From: Chelydra serpentina
Lineage: Eukaryota; Chordata; Testudines; Chelydridae
Assembly: GCA_037349315.1 (NCBI GenBank)
Contig: JBAIAC010000006.1
Span: 12,001,501 to 12,065,500 of the forward strand
DNA length: 64,000 nucleotides
Direction of reading: 5' to 3'
A program made the position numbers and the translations under genes. This document shows, in pieces, positions 45,662 to 56,086 of the stretch. The first letter of the stretch is position 1, and each line of letters begins with the position of its first letter. The notes beneath the pieces were generated by a model. That model worked only from the letters and a program-made list of their open reading frames with translations, was not told where the DNA came from and ran no database searches.

Positions 45662-45923
45662 CTTGTATACAGTGTATCAGAGGGGTAGCCGTGTTAGTCT
45701 GGATCTGTAAAAGCGGCAAAGAGTCCTGTGGCACCTTATAGACTAACAGACATATTGGAGCATAAGCTTTCGTGGGTGAATACCCACTTCTACAGATGCA
45801 TGTCTATGGGTGAATACTCACTTCTACATGCATCTGAAGAAGTGGGTATTCACCCACGAAAGCTTATGCTCCAATATGTCTGTTAGTCTATAAGGTGCAA
45901 CAGGACTCTTTGCCGCTTGTATA
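45662..45923. mobile_element. Inverted pair of Penelope-like element ends
   Basis: The left arm 45711-45802 and right arm 45827-45918 are reverse complements over 92 bp with two mismatches, around a 24-nt spacer (45803-45826). The spacer itself contains a fragment of the hammerhead stem. CTTGTATA lies on both sides (45662-45669, 45916-45923), consistent with a target duplication around the whole structure. The left side continues outward to 'gtatcagaggggtagccgtg'. Palindromic terminal arrangements are known for Penelope-like elements. Confidence 0.65.
45834..45872 (+). ncRNA. Hammerhead ribozyme motif, intact core
   Basis: CTGAAGA (45834-45840) fits CUGANGA. It is followed by stem II GTGGG-TATT-CACCC... 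closing before GAAA (45858-45861), then GC-TTAT-GC as a minimal stem III and TCC at the cleavage position. All conserved core bases I can check are present. With so short a stem III, activity is expected mainly in dimeric form. The left-arm copy on the minus strand has CTGTAGA and should be weaker. Confidence 0.65.
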
Positions 45924-46339
45924 AAAGGAGTGTTTCTCTCAACTGTGTGGCTCAGAAAGCCCCTCATGCCTAGACCAGGAATACAATATATTGAGGAAGT
46001 TCATATTGCCAATAACGTCCATGCAGGATTGGCCACATTTCCAAAGATTTACGATAAATACCATCAGGACAGTGTTGGGATCCAGAAGCAAGGAAGTCTG
46101 CCAAACCAGGCATGTTTCTAAAAATCTTTAACCTTTGGAGAGGGAGGCAAGAGGACAATGATGGTATTACATCTACTGAGGAAGGTAAGAGGAACGTAAG
46201 GGACAGAGCGAGAGCAAAAGCAGCAGGGAGCAGTATAGCCAGGACCAGTGATAATTGCTGTAAGAGCTTTTGTGATGAATGGCTGTGCCAGGACATAAGG
46301 AGTTGGCACGCCCTTTCTATTATTAGCCCAAGAAATTTG

Positions 46340-46760
46340 AAGAGGAAGGGTGGTCCAGTGGTTCTGACACTTGCTGGTGACTTGGGAAATTGGGGATTAG
46401 TCCCCTGCTCTAGCACAGACTACTATGGTCTATGTGACCATAGACACTTAGGGCATGTCTGCATGCACACTTATGGTGCAGCAAGCAGTACATCAATGCG
46501 CATTAGTGGAAACTGTAATGAACTGCAGCAGGGTCCACATGGACAGTTGGTGCATGGCATGCTGGATCGCGGAAGATTTGCACCCCAGTCCCCTGCACAG
46601 TATATGTTCAGGTGGACATACCCTCAGTCTCTCTCTGTGCTTCAGTTCCCCATCTGTAAAATGGAACAACAGCCCTTCCCCTAATTCACAGGGAGGTTGT
46701 GAGAATAAAGACCATGAGGTCCCCAGATACTATGGTCATGGGTGTCATGTAAGTACCTGA
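46340..46760 (+). mobile_element. MIR/CORE-SINE-like element split by a MITE
   Basis: Head 'gtggtccagtggttctgaca' leads to 'atgtgaccatagacactta' (46450), then the MITE. After it the SINE resumes with 'cagtctctctctgtgcttca', 'gttccccatctgtaaaatgg' and a tail. The two halves join correctly if 46451-46623 and one target copy are removed. Confidence 0.72.
46448..46626. mobile_element. Harbinger-type MITE nested in a SINE
   Basis: The element 46451-46623 (173 bp) begins GGGCATGTCTGCATGCAC and ends GTTCAGGTGGACATACCC. Flanking TTA and TCA fit a 3-bp duplication with one change. The insertion point within a recognisable SINE fixes both boundaries. Confidence 0.75.
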
Positions 46761-46867
46761 GATAGATTTTTTATAATTTCACTTTAGGGGCAAGTAGCAT
46801 TTTCCCCCTGGCCAGGAAGACTCCCTAGGTGGGACGTGGAGAAAAGGGAAGTTCGAGCATATCTTAT

Positions 46868-47150
46868 CCACTGTGGATTGGGTAGTGATCTGAGAGGCAA
46901 CACAGCTCAGTGGCCAGGGCATGGGACTGAGGACTCAGGAGATTTGGGCTCTATTCTCAGACGCTGCCACTGACCTGCTTCGTGACTCTGTCTCCCCTCC
47001 CACCCTTTCTCAGTCTCTTTCATTTAGACTGTTAGCTCCTTGGGGTAAAGGCTCTCTCTTACCATACGTCAGTACAGCACCCAGCACAATAGGGTCATGC
47101 GCTCACTTGTGGCTTCTAGGTACTACCGTCATATAAATAAACAACTGCTG
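46868..47150 (+). mobile_element. MIR/CORE-SINE-like element, near full length
   Basis: Head 'acacagctcagtggccaggg' with a B-box-like 'ggctctattctcagac', a shortened core, then the L2-like tail 'tttagactgttagctccttg', 'cagcacccagcacaataggg' and 'aaataaacaactg'. Confidence 0.75.
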
Positions 47151-47468
47151 ATCTGTGCTCATATTTCTAGAACTAATGAGGGGGCACTCATTCCCTTTCA
47201 ACAGCCAGACTTTGTGGGACTTTTTGTCTCTTCTGGGTAATTTTTCTCCCCCCTTTCACTTCATCACTGATTTCTTCGTCCCTTGAGTCAGGTTTCTGGT
47301 CGCATCACTGAGCTCTGCAAAACAAGTCAGGAATATGCAGATTAAAAGCGAGTGATACAGTCGACATATGTCACCACGGACCCTCTCCCGCGGGAGGCAC
47401 ACGGCGCACTTTGGAGAAGTAAGTAGCAGAGGGGTTGTTTTCAGTGAGAGTAATAGCAGCTTTTTGGC

Positions 47469-48999
47469 TTCTTGTATAGGGTCACCAGACGTTCGGGTTT
47501 TCCCGGACACGACCTCGCTTTTGGTCCACCCACCTCCGTCTGGGTGTCTCCACGCCACCACAGCTGCTAGATCCCACCTGCCCCATCCCACCAGGTAAGC
47601 GGAGCCACCAAGCACCTCTCAGCTGGACCGCCTGCCCCCCTGCAGGGCCTCAGAGCCTAGCTGGGAGGGGTGACGGGGCCAGGCCCCGGCTCCATGCACT
47701 GGGGAGGGGGAAAGGCTGGCAGGGAGGTGCTGGCTGACGGGCTGGCGCTGCGTCCTGGACCTGCACCAGCCACCCTGACGCCATGACAGGGAGCACAAGA
47801 CTGCCCCCCACCTCGAGACTGAGGGTACCCGCTCGAGTACCCCCAAGTACCCCCTTTACAATCCCCCACAAAACTCACTCCCATCCCAGTACACACACAC
47901 ACCCCTCCAGCACCCCCAAACACCTCCACCCACTACACACACCTCCAGCACTCCCCAAACACCTCCACCCAGTACACACACACACACCGTTCCAGCACCC
48001 CCCCCCAACACCTCCACCCAGTACACACACACACACACACCGTTCCAGCACCCCCCCCAACACCTCCACCCAGTACACACACACACCACTCCAGCACCCC
48101 CAAAACACCTCCACCCACTACACACACACACCCCTCCAGCAACCCCAAACACCCCCACCCAGTACACACACACACAGTTCCAGCACCCCCCAAACACCTC
48201 CACCCAGTACACACACATCACTCCAGCACCCCTAAACACCTCCATTCCGTACAAATACACCGCTCCAGCACCCCCTAAACACCTCCACCCAGTACACACA
48301 CATCACTCCAGCACCACTCAAATATCCCCACCCAGCATACACACACACACACCCCTCCACCACCCCCTAAATGCCCCTTCCCATTCCAAACACCCACTCC
48401 TGTCCAAGCACACATTCCCCTCCAGTACTCCCAAAATACCCCCTCCCATCCCAGTACGCACACCCCTCCAGCACCCCACCAAATATCCCCACCCAGCACA
48501 CACACACCCCTCCAGCACTCCCCAGCTATCCCCCCCAGTACACACACGCCTCCACCACCACCCCGAACATCCACTCCTGTCCAAGCACACCCCCCAGTAC
48601 CCCCAAAATACCCCCTCCCATCCCAGTACGCACACCCCTCCAGCACCCCCCCAAATACTCCCACCCAGCACATTCACACACCTCCAACATCCCCCAAGTA
48701 CCCCAACCCAGCACACTCCTGCACCCCCAAATGGCCCTCCCATCCCATCCCCCCCAAATGTCCCCTCCCATCCCAGTATACACACACCCCTCCACCATCC
48801 CCAAGTGCCCCTTCCCATCCCAGTACACGCACACCTCTCCACCACCACCCCCTCCCGTCCCAGTACACACACCCCTCCAGCATCCCCCCAAATAGCGCCT
48901 CCCGTTCCAGCACCCCCTAAATGCCCCCCCCCCAGCTCGCCCTCCCCCGGGCAGTGTCCTCTATCTGGGAATTTGAAATATGGTAACCCTAGTCTTGTA
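47469..48999. mobile_element. hAT-type element, TAGGG family, carrying a minisatellite
   Basis: The element 47477-48991 (1515 bp) begins TAGGGTCACCAGACGTTC and ends ATATGGTAACCCTA. The flanks TTCTTGTA and GTCTTGTA agree at 7 of 8 positions. About 1.05 kb of the interior is a tandem array; the rest is short unique sequence at each end. No transposase. Length is far above its relatives because of the array. Confidence 0.75.
47885..48935. repeat. Minisatellite, unit about 45 bp
   Basis: More than 20 degenerate units, each roughly an 'acacacacac' segment, then 'ctccagcaccccc', 'aaacacctccacccagtac'. The variable (CA)n inside each unit makes unit length vary from about 40 to 55. All long reading frames here, on both strands and in several phases, are by-products of the repeat. 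Confidence 0.92.
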
Positions 49000-49083
49000 T
49001 AAATCCAAAAAAATACCCCCCAATGAAACAAGTGAGCAATGCACAAGTCTCTGACTCACCCCACATGCGAACAACACGAGGCA

Positions 49084-49222
49084 TTGGGCCTGATTCCCAT
49101 TTAAACTAAGACTGCCCCCACACCCTTATGTCACTCTGGCAGTGTCAACGGGCCTTGAAGTGGGTACAGATTACGCTGCTCTGGCAGCGTAAAGGGGCCT
49201 TAGTGTAAATCAGAACCAGGCC
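49084..49222. repeat. Sauropsid dispersed repeat
   Basis: 'gggcctgattcccatttaaa', 'gtcactctggcagtgtcaac' and 'gtaaaggggccttagtgtaa' match the family seen at 15890 and 31612. Confidence 0.45.
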
Positions 49223-49439
49223 CACTGGTTTCTAGGTTATAATTAGAGAAAATATTCACATCTGGTGAATTCTGCCCGGCCTTACAGGGGTGTGTGGTTG
49301 TGGGGGAGGGAGGGCTGGGAAGACAGTGAAGAGCATCATTCCCCATCGTGCAGCCCACAAAATAACCTGGGAGAAATCGAGTGCCTGTGCTCAGGGGAGC
49401 GGAGGGGCTGACGTGCTTATTAGAAAATCAGTACTATAC

Positions 49440-51008
49440 GATATCAAGAGAGCACACGTTAAATGGATTGACAACCGGCTAACTCACTGATCTCAAAAAG
49501 TCATTGCCAAAAGGGAATGGTGGCATTTCCAGGGGAATTTGACATGACTCGGTACGAGGCCAACGCTACTCAACATTTTAATCAATGATCTTAAAAGGAA
49601 TATAAAATCCCTGCAGATAGTATTTGGGGATGATGCAAAGACTGGCAGGGTGGTAAATAAAGATGAGGCAAGGGCCGTGATACGGATCAAACTGGATTGC
49701 TAGGTAAACTGGGCTCATTCAAATAAAATATATTTTAATCCAGCCAAATGCAAAGTTATGCATTCAGGAACAAAGAACGCAGGCCCTAACGAGAAAATGG
49801 GGGACTATATCCTGGGAAGTAGTGACCTTGAAAAGGATTTAGGGGTCAGAGTGAACAAGCAATTCAAGATGTGCGCCTAGTGCAGGGGTCTCAAACACGT
49901 GGCCCGTGGGCCACATGCGGCCCGCAGAGCTCTTCCCTGTGGCCCACCAGGCTCCCCGCGCCCCTCCCCGCCCCCCCTTTAAAAAAATGTATTTAAAAAA
50001 ATATATATATTTTTTTACCCCCAGACAGTTCCCGCCACCAGACAGTTGTTGTGGCGGCGGGAACTGCCTGGGGGTAAAAAAAAAAAATATTTTTTTAAAA
50101 AGAGGGGCGGGGGGGGGGGGTCGCGGGGAGCCTGGTGGGCCGCAGGGAAGAGCTTCGCGGTTTCTGGGAGGGAGGGGGGAGGAGCGGGAAGCCATGCGCA
50201 CAGGGGAGAAGGCGGAAAAGGGGTGGATCCTAATGGAAGGGGTGGAGTGGGGGCAGGGCAGGGGGCAGTGAGGGGGCGGGGTCAGTGATGCTGCCCTCGG
50301 GCCAATGCACCAGTCCTCATGCGGCCCTCGTGGTAATTTGAGTTTGAGACCCCTGGCCTAGTGCAATGTGGCAAAAAGGGTTAATGAAATCTTTGGGTGT
50401 ATAAAGGGGGAAGTAGTGGGTAGGGGCAGGGAGGGGATTTTACCCCTGTATAGGGCCCCAGTGAGACTCATACCGAAATACTCTGTCCCATTCCGGTGGC
50501 CACATTTTAAAATGGATGTTGATAAATTGCAGAGCGTTCAGAGAAGAGCCAAGAGAATGATTAAAGGACAGTACAGTATGCCTTATTAGTGATAAGCTGA
50601 ATATTTGGAGCTCTTTGAGTCTATCAGAAAGAAGACAGAGAGGTAAGGTGATGACTGTGTACAAGTACCTTCCTGGGGAGAAAATGCCAGATAACAAAGG
50701 GTTCTTTAATTGGGGGGGAGAAAGGCATAACAAGAAATAATATCTGGAAGCTGAAGCCAGACAAATTCAAATGCGAAAGACGGCACACATTTTTAACAGG
50801 GAGGGTGACGAAACTTTGGAACAAACTACCAAGAGTAGCGGTGGATTTTCCATCAATGATGCCCTCAAATCAAGAAGGTCGGATTTAGCCAAACACAAGT
50901 TATTGGGCTCACTACAGGCCTAGCTGGGTGAATGTAATGGTTTGTTATATACAGGAAGTCAGACTAGCTACTCTAATCATTCCAATTGGTTTAAACTCTA
51001 TTAATCTA
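49440..51008 (+). mobile_element. CR1-type LINE, plus strand, interrupted by a hAT
   Basis: The RT end is readable in pieces: IKRAHVKWIDNR, then VFGDDAKTG (the catalytic box, normally FADD), then MAKRVNEIFGCIKG and SVQRRAKRMIKG after the hAT. The 3' part ends 'tggtttaaactctattaatc', a CR1-like end. Several stops and frameshifts. Old copy. Confidence 0.8.
49875..50363. mobile_element. hAT-type MITE with long internal palindrome, inserted in CR1
   Basis: The element 49883-50355 (473 bp) begins CAGGGGTCTCAAAC and ends GTTTGAGACCCCTG. GCCTAGTG is repeated exactly on both sides (49875-49882, 50356-50363). Arms of roughly 105-110 nt (about 49928-50038 and 50051-50155) are imperfect inverted copies, giving a large hairpin. 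Confidence 0.92.
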
Positions 51009-51199
51009 TTTACTCTCCCAGAGGTGCACTGTGTCCCAAAGGGAAAGGGATTAGGCAAAGTCATGGCTTCAATGGCCCCTGGTAATCACCCACCAAGAAG
51101 AGTTAAGATACAGTTAATGTTGCAACGATTTATCAGTTAACGAATCATGATAAAAAAAATAAAACACCCCAGTTAGAAAAATGCTTGATAACGTAGAGA

Positions 51200-52114
51200 G
51201 GCACAGTTACGGCCCTGCTAACAACCTTCACTCCGACCCAATGTGGCGGGACAAGTACCTTGTCAGTCCCTTAAGCCAAGGGGGCGGGAGGTAACAGCAT
51301 CTCTCCGCCCAAGTCCGTGTTCTAAACCCCTCTGTAATTAACACGGTGTGGCCCAGGGCCAGAGTCCATCTACTTCCCCTTCCCTAGTGGGATAATGTGG
51401 CCTAGCGGCCAGAGCTCATACGAGGTGCCCCTAGGATAGCACGACCAATGGCCAGAGTCCACGTAGTTCCCCTTCCCTAGTGGGATAATGTGGCCTAGCA
51501 GCCAGAGTCAATACAATTGCCCTAAGGGTCAGAGCTATGTGGCGTAGTGGTCAGAGTCAAAGAAGTAGGCTGCCACCTAGGAGCGGGTGGCGGCAGAGGT
51601 GGTAGGGGGACCCAGCCCCTTCCTCTCCATCAGGTCCCAGCCCAGGGCCCTGTCAGCGGTGAGCGTGGTCACCACCCAGTCAGCGGGGATCCTACCGCAA
51701 CACACTGACCTTCTTCAGGTGCGAGGTACCACTCACTCCACACACCCCCAGGCCACTTCCTACCATGTGTCCTGACGCCGGGGTCCATTCGTCATCGGGG
51801 TCTCCAAGCTCCTTGGCGCAGGTAACTTGTTGGGACTCCGACTCCTGTCGACTCGCTGTGGGCTGCCAGTCTCTGGTCTGGGCCTCAGACTCTCTGGTTT
51901 CTGCAGTCAGGGGCTGAAGCAGCTCCCGGGTTGGCGCCTCCACTGAGTGTCCTTCTTCCCCAGTGGTCCATCCTGACTGAGCAGCTCTGCAGGCTTTTAT
52001 ACCTGACTTCCAGTTGGAGCATGCCCAGCAGAGCCTCAGAGGCGGGGCTTCTTCTGCTAGGAGGGAAAGATTAACCCCTGCCATACCAGGGCAGGGACAA
52101 TCCACCCCGTCACA
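51200..52114 (-). repeat. Possible LTR-like element with TATA box
   Basis: On the minus strand it would start at 52114 with TGTGACGGGGTGG. A TATA box (TATAAAAG) lies on that strand at 51994-52001, about 110 bases in. The distal part holds the 47-bp tandem at 51347. I find no second end or target duplication, so LTR status is unproven. No gag, pol or env-like frame is present. Confidence 0.35.
51347..51585. repeat. Five tandem units of about 47 bp
   Basis: Units start near 51347, 51396, 51443, 51490 and 51539, mostly with a 'gtggcctagnggccagag' opening. Units 1 and 3 share a longer ending ('ttccccttccctagtggg'), so the array has a two-unit period of about 95 bp. Confidence 0.8.
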
Positions 52115-52174
52115 CCCCATCTATCCACTACCACTGCAAAAACCACCTGATATTAATTGGCAGTAGGAAGGAAG

Positions 52175-52260
52175 CGAGACAAGGTGGATGAGGTAATATT
52201 TTTATTGGACCAACTTGTGGTGAGACAAGCTTCTGAGCTGCACAGAGCTCTTCTTCAAGA
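52175..52260 (-). mobile_element. Penelope-like element end, second subfamily
   Basis: On the minus strand: 'ttgaagaagagctctgtgca', 'gctcagaagcttgtctcac', then 'caagttggtccaataaaaat' and 'attacctcatccaccttgtc'. The first part has hammerhead layout (TTGAAGA for CUGANGA, AGAA for GAAA), but both boxes are mutated. Related to 13502-13604. Confidence 0.5.
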
Positions 52261-52332
52261 AGGAAAGCACCCAGCCTGAGCATATAGCAATGCAAAACCA
52301 TCTCCCACCTTTTGCACCTAGCTCCCCTATCC

Positions 52333-52563
52333 GATCCAAGTAGGGTGACCAGACGTCCCGATTTTATCGGGACCGTCCCGATTTCTGACCTTTTGTCCCG
52401 CGTCCCGACCGACGGCTGGTCGGGACGCCTTTTGTCCCGATTTTCCGTGTTCCGATCGCAGAGGTTTTTTTTTTGCTCAACAAGTTCGGTTGAGCGGCTT
52501 TTTTTTTTTTGTGTGGGAAGTCCCGATTTTCGGGTCTTCCCATCTGGTCACCCTAGATCCAAG
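52333..52563. mobile_element. hAT-type MITE, TAGGG family, perfect target duplication
   Basis: The element 52341-52555 begins TAGGGTGACCAGACGTCC and ends CATCTGGTCACCCTA. GATCCAAG is repeated exactly at 52333-52340 and 52556-52563. 'tcccgatttt' recurs inside. This copy gives the clearest 8-bp duplication for the family. Confidence 0.92.
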
Positions 52564-53084
52564 TGCCTGCACAAACCCTTTGTGGGACAACATGCCTCCT
52601 CTGGGTCTCTTTGTGCATTCCACCCCCCAGCCTTTCCATAGCCAGCGGGACAACGCAACGTACATCTGCCACCTTGCAAACTGCAGCAGGGCAATAGCGC
52701 CCCACAGTAATTCTTATACTCACCGCATGATAGGCTTTATACAAAACAATACAAGGGGCTTATCATTACACCCACACAGCTCAAAGAACTAACACCCTCC
52801 GGGGATAACTATAACTATATCTATAGTCATGACCTGTGATGAAATATCAGATACTTGTATCTATAAGCAAATCATAGCTGTGGTTCAGAAGGGCATGGGG
52901 TCATGGTAATGGAAGCTTAAACATTTCAATACTTTCAAAGGTCTCGGGTTTAAAAAGTTAACCTTAACTTAAAATGTCCTGGGGTTCAAACATTTGTTAA
53001 GGTTAGCTTTTTGTGGGGTTTTTGTGTTTGTTTTTTGAAGGGGGGAATTAATGAAACATCACTACGCCTCAATCGGACAGGGAA

Positions 53085-53180
53085 ATATAACCATTTCACA
53101 GCCCAGATACAGGGAGGTTAAGCCATGAATAGAAACCAGAATTCTGACTCCTAGTCACTTGCTCTAACCACTCTCATCGC
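53085..53180 (-). mobile_element. MIR/CORE-SINE-like fragment
   Basis: 'agatacagggaggttaagcc' and 'ccagaattctgactcctagt' followed by 'gctctaaccactctcat' are the reverse complement of MIR core and head. Confidence 0.6.
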
Positions 53181-53266
53181 TTACTATAGAGGTAGAATGG
53201 TAATAAATGAATGCCCTATTCCAATTTTATTCTTCCGCCTGTGTGATGCAGCCAGTCATACTAAAC

Positions 53267-53390
53267 CAGGCCTGCACAACTCGTAAAGCGGTGAGGGCCA
53301 TATTACTCCAAAGAAAACAGCTGAAGGCCGAAACCCCCCAGCCCCGCAGAAACATGCCCCCCATTGCCCCCCCCCCCCCCCCCGCTTGGA
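53267..53390. mobile_element. hAT-type element, one end only
   Basis: Starts CAGGCCTGCACAACTCGTAA, a turtle hAT end as I recall, and runs into a poly-C tract (about 53367-53383) with no right terminus. Confidence 0.45.
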
Positions 53391-54299
53391 ATAGTCCACT
53401 GTGCCCGGAATCATTTGGGCTGGGATTTCCATTGAAATCCACTGAGAGTTAGGCACCCATCTCCTTTTAAGATCAGCTGCTACCTCTCATTTATATCTCA
53501 GATATTATATAAGAACCATTATTAAGAAGCCAGCTTTTAAAAACACAAAAACCAATGTAGGATAAGCACCATAAAACAGCTCTGCTTTTTCTGGTATTGA
53601 TTTTGCTTATTTTGAAGTTAAGCGTATCCATAAATACGTTCTCTGCTCCCTTGAGGTAAGTCTCATAAGAGATATTAAAAAAAAAAAAACACAAGAATTC
53701 TTTGGCAGCAATTACCAGCTCAGATAACCTGCCTGGGGTTGGGAAAGCGTGCCAACAATCTGTGCAGAAATAGCTTTCATTTGGGCTGTTTATTTTCATA
53801 CGCTTTGTCTGCCACTTTACTGCTGTGGCGGGGGTACTTAACTGTCAGCTTCCATTAAACACTTTGTCAGCTGTTCCCACTCCAGGCAGAAACCAAAATT
53901 ATTGTTCATCTCCCAATATTCATTCAAGTCGACCTACTGGCAGGAAGCGAGAGGGACAGCAAAGGAAATCATCCTTGGGCCAAATAATGAGCTTTGATTG
54001 GGCTTAGTTCCCGCACTCATCCAGTCTCCCGGCTTCTCCTCCTCCCCACGCACACCTGACGTTAATTTCAAATGCACAGCAGCTTCAAGGCAGTTGCTCT
54101 CTTGTATAATACAGTCTGGCTGAGTGAGCTACTCCGAGGCAGCTTGAAGACAAACGGCCTGGAAGAAAACAGTGTACAGTATAGCGGTTTCACATTAGTT
54201 TCAAGCAATGAAGCAGCTTAATCATGAATGTGATCTGTCCCTTCCTGAACTAGGGCAATAATAATCAAAATATATTAGAGCTGCTAAATCATGGGCTTG
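53391..54299. other. Single-copy-looking DNA, possible conserved non-coding element
   Basis: 53820-54250 has no recognisable repeat, with balanced composition and words such as 'taatgagctttgattgggct'. It could be regulatory, but there is no direct proof. Confidence 0.3.
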
Positions 54300-54640
54300 G
54301 AACTAGTGACATTTTTCAGATGAATAGTTTATTCAACAACAAAAATTGCAATTTTAGTTGACCTGAAACTATTCATAAATTTGACATAAATAGTTTTGAC
54401 CACTGACAAAATGGCCCAGGAAAGAGTGGGAGGGGACCAAGGTGTCACTGCTGCTGCTGTCCCCCACACCTTTTATAAAGTTTAGGCCGGTGCTTAAGGC
54501 ATTCATATGGGATATCGGAGACCCTCCCAGGTTCAAATCCAAGCTCTGGAAGAGACCTTTTCGATTCACTAAAAAATCTAAAAAAAATTTCAGATTTGGT
54601 GCAACCGAAACATTATTTTTTTTTAACTGCCACCATACCA
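54300..54640. repeat. AT-rich repeat and tRNA-like segment
   Basis: 54300-54410 is AT-rich repeat ('aactattcataaatttgaca'). 54480-54560 has a tRNA-like pattern with a B-box-like 'ggttcaaatcc' near 54530, suggesting an old tRNA-derived SINE. The minus-strand open frame at 54369-54641 overlaps these and is not a gene. Confidence 0.35.
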
Positions 54641-56086
54641 AAAAGTCAGTAATTCACTCAGCTGTACTTGGAACTTATATTTTAGGAGATTTCCCCCCTC
54701 CTTTTAAAGAGTTATAGTAGAGTTTCTTTTTATAAACAGACGTGGGACCGCAAAGTCCTAGCTCCTAGATTGTAATGCACCGAAAGCAATGAAAGCCCTT
54801 AGGAACAAAAAAAATTTCTATACAGCAGAATCATCATCGCTCTTCTTCCTAAAGACAAATCTTTCAGTCTCACTATATTTGCTCCCACTCATACTCCTAG
54901 AGCTTTGAATGAAAGTTTTGAAGCCTTCCAAGTAGCTTGTAAACCAGAGCTCAGTTTTGATTCAAGTTTGTCCTCCCGTTCAGATTTTGGGAAGTGGAAT
55001 GATTAATTGATTTCCATCATCGTTCTCCCCATAAGTCACAGGCTGAGCTGCTATTTCAAGTTTCCATGGACAAAGATTTCATTATACAAAGCCATAATTT
55101 TTTACCAGAGCTATGCAATGATTTCAGTCTTCAACCTGAATTAGGCCCATATGGTTTAGTCAAATGTGGTGAGTGCAAGTTGGGGGGAAAGTTGTGGTGG
55201 GGGAACAGGTCTATCTCAGTGGCTGAATAAACTTCCACCCACATCAGAGCACAAAGGGGCTCTGACTTGGTCGTCTTAACCCTTATCTAAACAAAATAAA
55301 TCAGAAATACAATTTTCCGCTGGATGCTGAAGGATTTGCTATCTCAGCCGAAAAGCAATTTTAAACACTCCCAAGGTGAGCGAGGCTGAACTCCTGCAAG
55401 AGGACTTGACTTCTGAGATGGTATCCCTGGGTTCCCAACCTCTCATGACACGTTGTCATGATGATTGCTGCTACAGTAGCACCTGCTTCAGTTCCCCATA
55501 TGTGAATTGAAGATAGTCACACTTTCCTTCTCCAATCCTTTCTCTCTCACGTCTAGTAACAATATAAACTTTTGGGGGTAAGAACTACCTCGTAATGTCT
55601 GTATTTACATATTCTGTAAATTGTGGAGAAGCTTCTTTTGTTTCTGTTGTTTTTCCTCACAATCACTGCACGATAAATATTAGACAATTTAATTCCTGAA
55701 TGATCATTTTTAAAAAGTCCCGTCTAGGAGCAAAGCGAGTGGATTTGAATATCCAGGCCACTGAGAAGGGAGAGAAAGGCACAACAGTCTGTTGAAAGTG
55801 GATGGAAGAGACACATTTACTGTTTCAGAGTTTGCCCCAGTATTTGAAGCATGCTTTGCCCCTAACTGATCAGTGACAGCAGCGAAGGAAGAAGATTTAG
55901 CCTTAGGCCCCAGCATTAAAACAGAAATGAGTAATGGCAACCACCTGGCTATGGAGCATCTTTCAACCCGGAGGATCCCAAAGTGCTTTACAAATTTAGG
56001 CCTTAATCCTGTAATGTATTCTACATGGGGGGACTTCAACATATGGCTCCCCATGGGTGCAGCAGTTCACCCACCCAGAACAAATT
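54641..56086. other. Unassigned DNA with one MIR/L2-like fragment
   Basis: At about 55920-56000 'ggatcccaaagtgctttaca' is a common amniote repeat word. The rest is unrecognised. Confidence 0.4.

Noticed and set aside
47856..49046. Long open frames up to 242 codons on both strands, rich in Gly/Val/Cys/Trp or Pro/Thr/His
   Set aside because: They are created by the minisatellite. Several overlapping frames are open at once on both strands, as expected from a repeat rather than a protein.
51347..51585. CRISPR-like array
   Set aside because: Direct 47-bp units are contiguous without unique spacers, there are no cas genes, and the organism is an animal.
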